In this document: positions 33,901 through 41,133 of the stretch, one piece after another
Layout: every line of letters starts with the position of its first letter
How positions within the stretch are numbered: position 1 is the stretch's first letter
NCBI RefSeq assembly: GCF_000269865.1
Contig: NZ_AKKV01000053.1
Coordinates: 1 to 64,000 of the forward strand
Direction: 5' to 3'
Length of the DNA: 64,000 bases
Origin: Fictibacillus macauensis ZFHKF-1
GTDB taxonomy: Bacteria; Bacillota; Bacilli; Bacillales; Fictibacillaceae
Translations under genes and position numbers: made by a program
Notes under the pieces: generated by a model
Database searches by the model: none
What the model saw: the letters and a program-made list of their open reading frames with translations, nothing else
Told to the model about the DNA's origin: nothing

Positions 33901-34458
33901 GCTTACATTAATAAAGAGTCAAATGAAGATGGCGAGTCGCCAATGGGGAACCTCATTGCTGACAGCATGCGTTTTAAAACGAAAACAGACTTCTCCTTTA
34001 TGAATCCAGGTGGCATCCGAGCAGATATTGATGCGGGAGATATTACGTGGAAAGAAGCCTTTACGGTTCAACCATTCGGTAACGATCTAGTAACGATGGA
34101 ACTTACAGGTGCACAAGTAAAAAGCTTATTAAATGAGCAATGGAGCGATCCAACACGTGCGAAGATCCTACAAGTATCTGGACTAAAAGTTGCGTATGAT
34201 GATTCTCGCAAAGCAAATGAGAAAGTAACAAGCGTAACGCTACCAAATGGAACGCCTCTTGATGATAGCAAATCCTACACAGTAACCGTGAATAACTTCA
34301 TGGCAGGTGGCGGCGATGGCTATACAACATTACGCGGCGGCAAGAACAAGAAAATCGATGTTGTCGATCTAGATGCCCTTATTGATTACATTAAGGACAA
34401 AGGAACCATCGATCCGAAAATTGAAGGTCGAATTACGAAACAAAATAAGAAATCCTAA
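30949..34458 (+). CDS. yfkN: Secreted bifunctional cyclic-nucleotide phosphodiesterase/5'-nucleotidase (YfkN-like)
   Basis: The 1169-residue protein has a signal peptide (MTASALTLSLFASSLGNSPADAAA). It carries two copies of the metallophosphatase plus 5'-nucleotidase C-terminal pair. Copy 1: LLGTTDLHANI, DSGDLIQGTPLGDY, GNHEFNYGL, LSGHNHKLFPG. Copy 2 begins near residue 670: FLGVNDFHGQLD, VHAGDIVGASSP, GNHEFDEGV, FAGHNHGF, then NPGGIRADI and NNFMAGGGDGYT. YfkN releases nucleosides and phosphate outside the cell. Unlike B. subtilis YfkN (about 1460 residues, wall-anchored), no LPxTG sorting signal ends the protein, so it should be released or loosely bound. The ATG at 30949 follows AGGGGG. Confidence 0.9.
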   Translation: MGRKSLGKTSRIMTASALTLSLFASSLGNSPADAAAKKVHKPSKKETVQLRLLGTTDLHANIANYDYYKDSETEEFGLAKTATLIKQARKEAKNTLLFDSGDLIQGTPLGDYKAKIDKLKKGELHPVFKAMKLLNYDAATVGNHEFNYGLPFLKQVLDASPFPYVNANIYKDDHDRNPYNDKNLLKPYQILKRTFVDTNGKKQTVKVGVIGAVAPQITLWDKANLDGKVKTKDIVASVKDNMYRMKRDGADVVVVLAHSGMGDAKYEELEEDTAYQLTKIKGVDAVLSGHNHKLFPGDFSNLPHVDEKNGTVNGKPLIMAGNWGNNLGVIDMNLVKSNGKWSVEKAKSQLRAVYDKVQKKSLVKTDQSIVKAIEKEHKGTIEYVRKPVGTTTAPINSYFSLVQDDPSVQIVTNAQKWYVEKKLKGTKDEGLPVLSAGAPFKAGGRNGASYYTNIAKGTIAIKNVSDLYLYPNTVATVKVKGKDVKEWLEMSAGQFQQIDGDKKEEQALINSNYPTYNFDVIDGVTYDIDVSQPAKYDRDGKVVNENAHRIRNLKYDGKPLDHNQEFIVATNNYRASGSFPGVKNNSEVKLYPDENRQVLIDYITQQKTIDPTADHNWKFAEIPGEPNLTFESSPDAQAVVDPNGPIKYVGKAAEGFAKYSYKMKELKSVDVRFLGVNDFHGQLDTYNQKLNAGGAEYLASYLKERKAENPDNTLMVHAGDIVGASSPMSALLQDEPTIRFFNNLGFDAGTLGNHEFDEGVTELQRLLKGGPHPKTVEKYGPFEGANFPYVAANVISKKTGQPLVAPYVIKEVQGQKIGIIGISLSDTPSVVIPSGVEGVEFTDETEAINKYTKELQGKGIHAIAVIAHVPAASMADGANPTGEMVNIANDIDDDVDVIFAGHNHGFINATVDHKLIVEAYSYGTSFSDVKVQIDPKTHDIVKKSAEIVQVDRTKVKPDEATKAFVDRYTADVAPKLNQVIGKTPAYINKESNEDGESPMGNLIADSMRFKTKTDFSFMNPGGIRADIDAGDITWKEAFTVQPFGNDLVTMELTGAQVKSLLNEQWSDPTRAKILQVSGLKVAYDDSRKANEKVTSVTLPNGTPLDDSKSYTVTVNNFMAGGGDGYTTLRGGKNKKIDVVDLDALIDYIKDKGTIDPKIEGRITKQNKKS

Positions 34459-34461
34459 TGA

Positions 34462-34497
34462 AAAGCGTCCGACAATAGCTGTCGGGCGCTTTTTTTA
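34462..34497 (+). terminator. Terminator of the yfkN-like gene
   Basis: GCGTCCGACA and TGTCGGGCGC arms are followed by seven T. Confidence 0.9.
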
Positions 34498-34628
34498 GCA
34501 GTAATGAATCGAATTATATAGTAAAAAAGTAACCCGCCTTTACACACTGTCCAAAAGTAGGTGGGTAAGTGAGCGTAAAGGTCAGTATGCTATAATATGT
34601 GTCATACATTCCTAAAAAGGGTGATTTT

Positions 34629-34940
34629 ATGAAAAAAGAAGAAATTTTAGAAAAAGGCGACAGTGATAAAAAAGCTGCGGAGACAAAACGGTGGGACGAT
34701 GAGGCTTTTATATATGGTGCGATAACGATGGTGATCATCGGTGCCTTACTCATTGCTTGGAAAAGCTTTCACGATCAGCCTCATTGGGAATTATCGGGGT
34801 TAGTTTGTAGCGGTTTAGCTGCGGGAAGTATTTACAAATATAAAGTAAGTAAGCAAATCAACTATTTAGTGAGCAGTGTACTAACTGTACTTGTGACGTT
34901 AGTCTCGTTTTATATTTTTTACAGTACGCAAGGTGTATAA
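34629..34940 (+). CDS. Small membrane protein, DUF6442-like
   Basis: The 103-residue protein begins with a charged cytosolic helix (KKEEILEKGDSDKKAAETKRWDDE) followed by three predicted spans at about residues 28-45, 52-66 and 78-98. The order of a charged EIL-type start before three spans recalls DUF6442 proteins that are often beside XRE regulators; here there is none. The ATG at 34629 follows AAGGGTG. Function is unknown. Confidence 0.65.
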   Translation: MKKEEILEKGDSDKKAAETKRWDDEAFIYGAITMVIIGALLIAWKSFHDQPHWELSGLVCSGLAAGSIYKYKVSKQINYLVSSVLTVLVTLVSFYIFYSTQGV

Positions 34941-35080
34941 CAGCCATTTACCATTACGTAAAGACGCGTATTTCCATCCACAGGCCTTTTGTTGGCGGGC
35001 AGTTCACTGAATTTTGTAGTAAAAGTTGGCGATATTGGTGTATTTCCAGTTATATTTAAATATTAAATAACAAAAGTTTA

Positions 35081-35128
35081 AAAATCCTTTAAATCACGAA
35101 ATTTCGTTGATTTTAAAGGATTTTTTTA
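35081..35128 (+). terminator. Long AT-rich hairpin terminator
   Basis: AAAATCCTTTAAATCA and TGATTTTAAAGGATTTT arms enclose a loop with GAAATTTC. Seven T follow. It isolates the DUF6442-like gene from the ydaK-like operon. Confidence 0.8.
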
Positions 35129-35156
35129 CTATGATGAGAAGAAAACATTCCTTAAT

Positions 35157-35185
35157 TTGAAGAAAATGTTATTGTAGAATAATGT
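35157..35185 (+). promoter_or_regulatory. Candidate promoter of the ydaK-like operon
   Basis: TTGAAG (35157-35162) and TAATGT (35180-35185) are separated by 17 bases, about 50 bases before the first gene. Confidence 0.5.
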
Positions 35186-35232
35186 ATAGTGAAGTAGTAT
35201 TTATATATAATTCACCTAAAGGGGGCTGTTAC

Positions 35233-35994
35233 ATGAAAAAATCACTCACCATTAGCTTGCTATTGTTATTGTTAATGGCAACAACCGCTGCAATTTTTTA
35301 TACAAAACTGCCTTATTATCAATTCATGTTAGCGATTGCAGGAATCGCAATGTTAGTCATGCCATTGTTTAAAGGAAAGTTTGTATTTTTACTTGCGATG
35401 ATTGGTATTCTCGGTGTTGGGGCCTTTTTCACCATTGACGCTTTTGTTAATACAGTCAATAATGGCGTCCAAGTATCGTATATGTATTTGCACTTATTAA
35501 TGACGGCATTTTTCTTGTTATATTGGATGGTTTTAACGTATGTACAAGCTATTAGCTTAGATAATAAAGCACTAAGAGAACGCGTCCAGCGCTTAGAAAA
35601 GTATGATCCAGTTGTTAAAGTATTAACGACGCATGAATTTGTTGATCAAGCAAAGATTATCTATAGTGGAACATCGCGTCGTCAGGAAAATTTATGCTTG
35701 CTACGACTAAACATTGATTCTAAAAGCGCACGAACGAAGCTAACCATTACTGAAAAGCTTGGCGAAATTGCTTTACAAAGTATTCGTAAAGATTTTGATT
35801 TAGTGACGCATACAGATTCTGCGCTCTATCTTTTGTTGCAAAATCCTAAAGAAAACGGTGTTCAAATTGTACAAGAACGCTTTAAGCAAAAAGCGCGCTC
35901 CATTTTTAACCATGTTCAGTTTCCATTTTCATTTCAAGAATTACCGATTACGGAAGTAAGTCAAATTGAACAGTCCATTAAGGGGGCACGTTGA
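35233..35994 (+). CDS. ydaK: Membrane protein with degenerate GGDEF domain (YdaK-like)
   Basis: The 253-residue protein has four hydrophobic spans in its first 105 residues and a cytosolic GGDEF-like fold from about 120. The catalytic GG(D/E)EF is replaced: HTDSALYLLL stands where active enzymes have YGGDEFALLL, so no cyclase activity is expected. The I-site RxxD position reads KDFD, a conservative change. B. subtilis YdaK is a degenerate c-di-GMP receptor in an exopolysaccharide operon with ydaM and ydaJ; both neighbours have homologs here, which supports the call. The ATG at 35233 follows AAAGGGGGC. The stop overlaps the next ATG. Confidence 0.8.
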   Translation: MKKSLTISLLLLLLMATTAAIFYTKLPYYQFMLAIAGIAMLVMPLFKGKFVFLLAMIGILGVGAFFTIDAFVNTVNNGVQVSYMYLHLLMTAFFLLYWMVLTYVQAISLDNKALRERVQRLEKYDPVVKVLTTHEFVDQAKIIYSGTSRRQENLCLLRLNIDSKSARTKLTITEKLGEIALQSIRKDFDLVTHTDSALYLLLQNPKENGVQIVQERFKQKARSIFNHVQFPFSFQELPITEVSQIEQSIKGAR

Positions 35995-37223
35995 TGCAAA
36001 CGTCTTTGCTCGTCATCCTCGTCTTTTTTTGGGTGCTATTGCTCTTTTATTCGCTCGTAACGATTGGTGGCTTATGGCATCGTCTGCGCTTTAAAGGTCA
36101 TCCACCGCTTAAGCAGTACCCAAGTGTAGCTGTGCTGATTCCAGCGCATAATGAAGGCGTTGTAATGGAAGATACGATGCGAGCAATGGCTCGTCTGCAG
36201 TATCCAGGAACGTTAAATATTTATTTGTTAGATGATCAATCATCCGACGATACGGGTGAAATTGTGCAAAGCTTTGCGGAAGTGTTTTCACATATTCACT
36301 ATATTAAAGTGCCTCCGGGTTCGCCAAAAGGGAAGTCACGCGTTCTAAACTATGGTTTAAGCATTTCAGAATCAGATTATTTTATCGTGTATGATGCCGA
36401 TAACCAACCAGAAAGTGATGCGTTGTTGCACTTAGTGCATACAGCTGAACAAACACCGAATGCAGCCGGTGCTGTTGGCTATGTAAAAACGCAAAATGTT
36501 AGTAAAAACTGGCTAACGCGCATGATTGGCTTAGAATTTCAAGTGTTTCAGCTTTTAATGCAATGTGGACGTTGGGCTATGTTTAAGCTAGGTTCACTAG
36601 CAGGAACCAATATGTTATTACGTCGCTCCGTTCTTGAAGAAATGGGTGGCTATGACGTTTATGCACTTGCTGAAGATGCTGAGTTAACCGTTCGTATTAC
36701 GGCAGCAGGTTATTTATTACCGGTCGTTCCACAAGCAAGAACATGGGAACAAGAGCCAGAAACGTTAAAGATTTTTATTAAGCAACGAACACGTTGGTTA
36801 ACAGGTAATTTATATTTATTAGAAAAATCACTTCGTGATTTTTCACATTGGAAAGGTAAAACCTTTATATTATCGCTTCAGCATCTCTTAACGTATTTCT
36901 TATTTGTTTTTCTTTTGCTGATATCAGATGTGTTTTTTGTAATGGGGATTTTCGGTTATGAATTACCGAGCATTCAAGCACCGCTCTTACTTCTTTGGTT
37001 TATGAGCTATGCTGTCTATACGGCACAATTGCTAAGTGCCATCGTCATTGATGGAAATGTAACAGTGAGAAACGTATTCTATGTTTTAATCATGTATTTT
37101 ACGTATGCACAAATTTTCATTATTCTATTGATTCGCAGCTCTTATTCGTACATTTCCAGTCGCATTCGCAAGAAAACTATTGCTTGGGATAAAACGCAGC
37201 GTTTTAAAGGGGAAGCGCAATGA
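35994..37223 (+). CDS. ydaM: Family 2 glycosyltransferase (YdaM-like)
   Basis: The 409-residue membrane enzyme is a processive polysaccharide synthase type. One N-terminal span is followed by the GT2 domain: AVLIPAHNE near residue 45, DDQSSDDTG near 80, YDADNQPE near 130, AEDAELTVRI near 225 and QRTRWLTGN near 265 (the Q-x-x-R-W motif). Three to four more spans follow. It should polymerise a sugar and export the chain, with the YdaK-like partner as c-di-GMP sensor (inference). Its ATG overlaps the ydaK-like stop (TGATG), and its stop overlaps the next ATG. Confidence 0.88.
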   Translation: MQTSLLVILVFFWVLLLFYSLVTIGGLWHRLRFKGHPPLKQYPSVAVLIPAHNEGVVMEDTMRAMARLQYPGTLNIYLLDDQSSDDTGEIVQSFAEVFSHIHYIKVPPGSPKGKSRVLNYGLSISESDYFIVYDADNQPESDALLHLVHTAEQTPNAAGAVGYVKTQNVSKNWLTRMIGLEFQVFQLLMQCGRWAMFKLGSLAGTNMLLRRSVLEEMGGYDVYALAEDAELTVRITAAGYLLPVVPQARTWEQEPETLKIFIKQRTRWLTGNLYLLEKSLRDFSHWKGKTFILSLQHLLTYFLFVFLLLISDVFFVMGIFGYELPSIQAPLLLLWFMSYAVYTAQLLSAIVIDGNVTVRNVFYVLIMYFTYAQIFIILLIRSSYSYISSRIRKKTIAWDKTQRFKGEAQ

Positions 37224-38209
37224 AACGAACCTTCTTCCTGACGATTGGGATTGGTCTGGTTCTTGCCGTCGCCATTTATGGCGTATTTACGCTGTTAAAC
37301 CAATCTAAGCCTCAACAAGAGGTGCAAGAGCATATTGAGGCAACCTATAGCTCGAAGGATCATTTAATTCATGCTTATCCGAACAAAGCGACTTCTCAAT
37401 ACTTATCTGAAAGTGTTGGGTTGTACATGAACTATTTATTGCAGGTGGATGATCAAGCGCGTTTTGAGGATCAAGTGAAGCTCCTTTCTTCCAAGTTTAT
37501 CGTTAAGGAAGGAGATCACTTCTACATAAAATGGGCACTTGACCCGAAAACATCAGCCAATGCACTTGTTGATGATACGCGGATTATTGCGGCTTTGAAA
37601 AAAGGGGCACAGCAATTTAAGCGTGAGAACTATGAGCAATTGGCCACAAAGCTACAAACTAGTATTGTGGATACACAGAGAAAAGGCGGGTACTATACCG
37701 ACTATGTGAATTGGTCACAACATGCGGCTGCTTCTCGGATTACGTTAAGCTACTTAACGGATGACTTTTTTCGAATGTTTGCGCATACAACAAACATGGT
37801 ATCACTTTTGAAAAATGCAGATGGCGAGCCCCCATTTTTCCCTGAGTATTATGATGTAGCGCAGCACCGCTATTATAGAAGCTCAGAAGTTCATATGGTG
37901 GATCAGCTTCTCATTGCCATCAATCGTCAACAGCGTGATGTGGCATCACCGGCATTTCAGAAGTGGATTAGTCAGGAGTGGCAAACGAAAAAAAGAATTA
38001 CCGGGCGCTATACGCGGGCTACAGCGCAACCGGCTGTTTCCTATGAATCGCTTTCTGTGTATGCCTTCTTAAAGGAGTACTTTGAACTCATAGATCAGCC
38101 GTCATTAGCGAAAGAAGTAGCACAACATGCGAAAAAATTAGCAAAAGGCTCCTTTCTGAAAGAAGCCCATTTCTTTGATTATATGCTTTTTGAAGAAAAA
38201 CTAAATTAA
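37220..38209 (+). CDS. ydaJ: GH8-like extracytoplasmic glycosidase (YdaJ-like)
   Basis: The 329-residue protein has an N-terminal anchor (residues 5-27) and a glycoside hydrolase family 8-like fold. SESVGLYMNYLL near residue 65 holds the position of the GH8 catalytic acid. DDTRIIAAL near 118 fits the region of the second acidic residue. In ydaJ-type operons this enzyme trims or releases the exopolysaccharide. It is the last gene of the three, with a four-base overlap to ydaM. The order differs from B. subtilis, where ydaJ comes first. A bidirectional hairpin follows. Confidence 0.8.
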   Translation: MKRTFFLTIGIGLVLAVAIYGVFTLLNQSKPQQEVQEHIEATYSSKDHLIHAYPNKATSQYLSESVGLYMNYLLQVDDQARFEDQVKLLSSKFIVKEGDHFYIKWALDPKTSANALVDDTRIIAALKKGAQQFKRENYEQLATKLQTSIVDTQRKGGYYTDYVNWSQHAAASRITLSYLTDDFFRMFAHTTNMVSLLKNADGEPPFFPEYYDVAQHRYYRSSEVHMVDQLLIAINRQQRDVASPAFQKWISQEWQTKKRITGRYTRATAQPAVSYESLSVYAFLKEYFELIDQPSLAKEVAQHAKKLAKGSFLKEAHFFDYMLFEEKLN

Positions 38210-38213
38210 TATG

Positions 38214-38256
38214 TAAAACGCGATGTGAAGAAGTTGCCTTCACATCGCGTTTTTTC
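38214..38256. terminator. Bidirectional terminator
   Basis: AAAACGCGATGTGAAG and its exact complement flank a seven-base loop and serve the exopolysaccharide operon and the convergent carbonic anhydrase gene. Confidence 0.9.
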
Positions 38257-38259
38257 ATA

Positions 38260-38820
38260 TTAATAGCCATTTACTATGCAATCGAGTTTTCCAGTTGCCG
38301 GGTCAATCGCAAGACCATGAACAGGCACATGCTTTGGTAAAAGCGGGTGTTGCTTGACCATGTTTACACTATCAACGACCGCATCTTCTACACGATTAAA
38401 GCCTTTTAACCAGTTGTTTAAGTCCATTCCAGAATACTTTAATGTATTGAGCGTATCATCAGAAATGTCACCAGTTTCTTTCATCGTTTGGATAAAGGCT
38501 TCGGAATCGAGACCAGCCATTCCACAGTCATAGTGACCAATTACACAAACTTCTGTTGCTTTTAAAGCATAAATAGCTACGAGAATGCTACGCATAACAC
38601 TGCCAAATGGGTGAGAAATAATAGCACCTGCGGTTTTAATAATTTTAACATCACCATTTTTCACGTTCATTGCTTGTGGCAATAGCTCTGTTAACCGTGT
38701 ATCCATACATGAAATAATAACAAGCTTCTTTTCAGGAAACTTGGTAGTTGTATATTTCTCATATTCTTTGTTTGCAACGAATTGTTCGTTGAATGCGAGA
38801 ATCTCATCTAATACAGCCAT
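38260..38820 (-). CDS. ytiB: Beta-carbonic anhydrase (YtiB-like)
   Basis: The 186-residue protein is a beta-class carbonic anhydrase (CO2 to bicarbonate). Zinc ligands are visible: CMDTRL near residue 38 and GHYDCGMAG near 95, with the Asp-Arg dyad of the active site in CxDxR. It is cytosolic and close in length to B. subtilis YtiB. GGAAAGGAATG precedes the ATG. Monocistronic. Confidence 0.92.
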   Translation of the reverse strand: MAVLDEILAFNEQFVANKEYEKYTTTKFPEKKLVIISCMDTRLTELLPQAMNVKNGDVKIIKTAGAIISHPFGSVMRSILVAIYALKATEVCVIGHYDCGMAGLDSEAFIQTMKETGDISDDTLNTLKYSGMDLNNWLKGFNRVEDAVVDSVNMVKQHPLLPKHVPVHGLAIDPATGKLDCIVNGY

Positions 38821-39061
38821 TCGTTTTCATTCCTTTCCTATTTACTTCTTTTATTTTATCGAATTTTTCGCGAGATGCAAAATCATTCTAGAAAAGATTA
38901 GACGAAAGGGGCGTTATCTCGCTAAAAAAAGAGAACAGAAAAGAGGTGTATTCCTTAGGATGAGATAAATGGTCACGTATTTTGTAGGATGAGGCAAAGA
39001 AATGTAGGAAAAAACATAGAAAGAAAAGCGTATTGTGACAAACATCTCTCTTTGCAGCTCG

Positions 39062-39156
39062 TATAATCAACGTATGAAAAGCATACAATGATGAGTTGGT
39101 AACTAACGATTACGTCAGGAAGGAAGGGGGAAAGTTCGGACAAGCTCATTTTTTGT
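39062..39156 (+). ncRNA. Candidate structured leader or small RNA
   Basis: TATAAT at 39062-39067 is followed by about 80 bases. They end with ATGAGTTG (39091) pairing with CAAGCTCAT (39141-39149) around inner hairpins (GTAA/TTAC), then six T. This has the look of a short terminated transcript ahead of the small gene at 39204. It does not match a riboswitch class I know. Confidence 0.4.
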
Positions 39157-39203
39157 TTATATAAATGGTCACTAAATCCTATTTTTTAAGGGGGAAGATT
39201 TCG

Positions 39204-39449
39204 ATGGCAACAGATCAGTGGGTGCAATTAACGGCAATTGTTATGTTTGTATTACATGCTATGTACCACCGAATGGCGGGACTTTTTATGAGCAAGAAAG
39301 AACCGATTGAAGTTGTTCAGAAGAAAGAACGCAATGTGGTAACGTCACTGGTAGAGTATCGGGAGAGAAAGAAGAAGCGTTTTTTTCGGCCGTTCATTAC
39401 AGGAGGATTCGTTAGAAAGCGTCGATTGAAGTGGCTAGATACGTCTTAA
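39204..39449 (+). CDS. Small membrane protein with a basic tail, unknown
   Basis: The 81-residue protein has one hydrophobic stretch (WVQLTAIVMFVLHAMYHRMAGLF, residues 6-28) and a strongly basic C-terminal tail (YRERKKKRFFRPF, GGFVRKRRLKW). It is not recognised. The ATG at 39204 follows AAGGGGGAAG. The preceding terminator-like hairpin suggests attenuation or an independent small RNA. A membrane-associated nucleic-acid- or lipid-contacting role would fit the charge but is speculation. Confidence 0.6.
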   Translation: MATDQWVQLTAIVMFVLHAMYHRMAGLFMSKKEPIEVVQKKERNVVTSLVEYRERKKKRFFRPFITGGFVRKRRLKWLDTS

Positions 39450-39505
39450 CGTCTGTTCTATTCGGAAGGATGACCAACATCATTTTAGGTGAGGGGAGAG
39501 GGTGA

Positions 39506-39637
39506 ATGATACTTCTTAGAATGGCTAAGTATTACTTAGTCGTGTTGAAAGAAATGAATGAACCGAAGTCTACCGGTAGATCGAAAAGAGTGATTAAATG
39601 GCTTATTCATACTGTATCACGGCCTGGATCACCATGA
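39506..39637 (+). CDS. Possible small basic peptide
   Basis: A 43-codon frame starts at an ATG just after AGGGGAGAGGGTGA. The peptide begins MILLRMAKYYLVVLKEM and has a basic second half (GRSKRVIKW). A stem with GTATCA and TGATAC arms overlaps its end. No homolog is recalled. The good ribosome site is the only positive sign, so the call is weak. Confidence 0.35.
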   Translation: MILLRMAKYYLVVLKEMNEPKSTGRSKRVIKWLIHTVSRPGSP

Positions 39638-39770
39638 TACGGTGTGTAATAAGAAGAAGTATGTTCGGAAACCGTTGTAGCTTGTGGACGTGTCGACCGT
39701 CTATGGGCTTCTTTTTGTGCGTTTTTTTATGATATGATACATAGAAGAACATTTAAAGGAGACTTCAATC

Positions 39771-40061
39771 ATGAGTATTTCTGTTCGTCATATTCTTCAA
39801 TTAATGGAGAAGCATGTGACTGAGTTAAAGCAGCTTCCTGAAGGGTCGCCGAAAATAAAAGAGCATGCAGCGTCGATTAAAGCACTAACGGATGTTTTGC
39901 TGCTGTCAGACAGCGGCAGTGCAGGAGAGATGCAGTTACCGCAAGCTTCTATTTCCGCTCCACCATCCTTTACACAGGCTCCAAAATCGTCCCCTGTTCA
40001 AAAACCAGCGGTCCCATATGCAGAGGAAGACGGTAATGGTGATTCTATATTTGATTTTTAA
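39771..40061 (+). CDS. ywdI: YwdI/DUF5327-family protein
   Basis: The 96-residue protein has an N-terminal helical hairpin (ISVRHILQLMEKHVTELKQL and KEHAASIKALTDVLLL), then a Ser/Pro/Gln linker and an acidic tail ending DSIFDF. This layout is that of YwdI, which lies near ywdK and gerQ in B. subtilis. Here those genes are 4 kb downstream, with the sae-like operon between them. AAAGGAG precedes the ATG. Function unknown. Confidence 0.75.
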   Translation: MSISVRHILQLMEKHVTELKQLPEGSPKIKEHAASIKALTDVLLLSDSGSAGEMQLPQASISAPPSFTQAPKSSPVQKPAVPYAEEDGNGDSIFDF

Positions 40062-40159
40062 CGAAGCAATTATTAAAAGGCTTTCATTCCTGGTACAACA
40101 GGGGTGGGAGCCTTTTTTTATGGAGTATGAAGGTTGCTTTTAATATTTCCAGCTTTTTG

Positions 40160-40197
40160 GTTAAGAGTTATTTAAGAAAAGGTTAAGCCGAGGTTAA
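40160..40197 (+). promoter_or_regulatory. SaeR-type binding sites
   Basis: GTTAAGCCGAGGTTAA at 40182-40197 is a perfect match to the staphylococcal SaeR box GTTAA-N6-GTTAA. A weaker copy, GTTAA-N6-TTTAA, lies at 40160-40175, in register 22 bases upstream. The perfect box abuts a -35-like TGTTAA (40198-40203) with TAAGAT 17 bases on. This predicts autoregulation by the downstream SaeR-like protein. Confidence 0.75.
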
Positions 40198-40281
40198 TGT
40201 TAATTTCCCGGGTGATTAGATAAGATAAAGTCACAAGCAAGACAACTTACTTTTAAAAAAACTCATTAGGAGATGATTAGA

Positions 40282-41052
40282 TTGAAAAAAACGATTTTAA
40301 CATTCACAGGTGCATTAGCACTATCCGCTTTTCTTGCAGGTTGTAGCACAGGTAACAACGATATGAAGAAAGAGTCTTCTGCAGAGAAAACAATGCAAGA
40401 AGCAAAAAGTAACGACATGAAAGACATGAAAGACATGAAAGATATGAAAGCAAGTACAGCACTTGTGACAGGCGTTCTTAAAGGTGAAGGCAAAGATAAG
40501 TCTGAAGGCGATGTAACGATTAAAGACGGTAAGCTTATGCTAACAAACTTCAAAACAGCAAAAGGTCCAGATCTTCACATCTACCTTACAAAAGGAAATG
40601 ACGTGAAAAAAGGAAAGCGTCTTGGCGCTATTGACCTTGAAAAGTCTGAACAAACATTTGATCTTCAAGGAGCAGACGTTAGCGAATATGATTCTGTCGT
40701 TGTTTACTGTGACAAAGCACACGTTCAATTTGGTGCAGCTGACTTAAAAGCAGACCCTGAAGTAAAAATGGGCAAATTAACAGGTGAAGGCAAAGCGAAA
40801 TCTGAAGGTGACGTAACGATTAAAGACGGTAAAGTGATGCTTACAAACTTCAAAACAGCAAAAGGCCCAGATCTTCACATTTACCTTACAAAAGGGAAAG
40901 ATGTGAAAACTGGAAAGCGTCTTGGTGCAATCGATTTGAAAAAATCTGAGCAAACATTTGATTTGAAAGATGCAAACTTAAGTGAATATGACTCTGTGAT
41001 CGTTTACTGTGACAAAGCACACGTTACATTTGGAGCAGCAGATTTAAAATAG
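40282..41052 (+). CDS. saeP: SaeP-like lipoprotein with two DM13 domains
   Basis: The 256-residue protein has a lipobox (FLAGC, Cys near residue 21), a linker with four to five DMK repeats, and two DM13 domains of 100 residues each. Both copies contain SEGDVTIKDGK, LTNFKTAKGPDLHIYLTKG, and YDS(V)xVYCDKAHV, with one cysteine each. DM13 is proposed to carry electrons through its cysteine; SaeP of Staphylococcus is a single-domain lipoprotein that acts with SaeQ to promote SaeS phosphatase activity. Here the domain is duplicated with a DNA period of 300 bases. I chose TTG at 40282 because AGGAG lies nine bases before it and touches the ATG at 40273. Confidence 0.82.
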   Translation: MKKTILTFTGALALSAFLAGCSTGNNDMKKESSAEKTMQEAKSNDMKDMKDMKDMKASTALVTGVLKGEGKDKSEGDVTIKDGKLMLTNFKTAKGPDLHIYLTKGNDVKKGKRLGAIDLEKSEQTFDLQGADVSEYDSVVVYCDKAHVQFGAADLKADPEVKMGKLTGEGKAKSEGDVTIKDGKVMLTNFKTAKGPDLHIYLTKGKDVKTGKRLGAIDLKKSEQTFDLKDANLSEYDSVIVYCDKAHVTFGAADLK

Positions 41053-41078
41053 TCGGTACAAAAACCGATAACAATGGA

Positions 41079-41117
41079 AGGTACCATGCAACCCGAGCTT
41101 GTATGGTACCTTTTTAA
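41079..41117 (+). terminator. Hairpin between saeP- and saeQ-like genes
   Basis: AAGGTACCAT and ATGGTACCTT arms are perfect and followed by five T. Partial termination here would make the lipoprotein more abundant than the kinase. Confidence 0.75.
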
Positions 41118-41133
41118 AAGGAGAGACTAAATC

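Noticed and set aside
31957-34271. Minus-strand open frames inside the nucleotidase gene
   Set aside because: Antisense shadows of a protein with clear motifs throughout; no ribosome sites.
35233-35994. Active diguanylate cyclase
   Set aside because: The GGDEF catalytic motif is missing, so only a receptor role is tenable.
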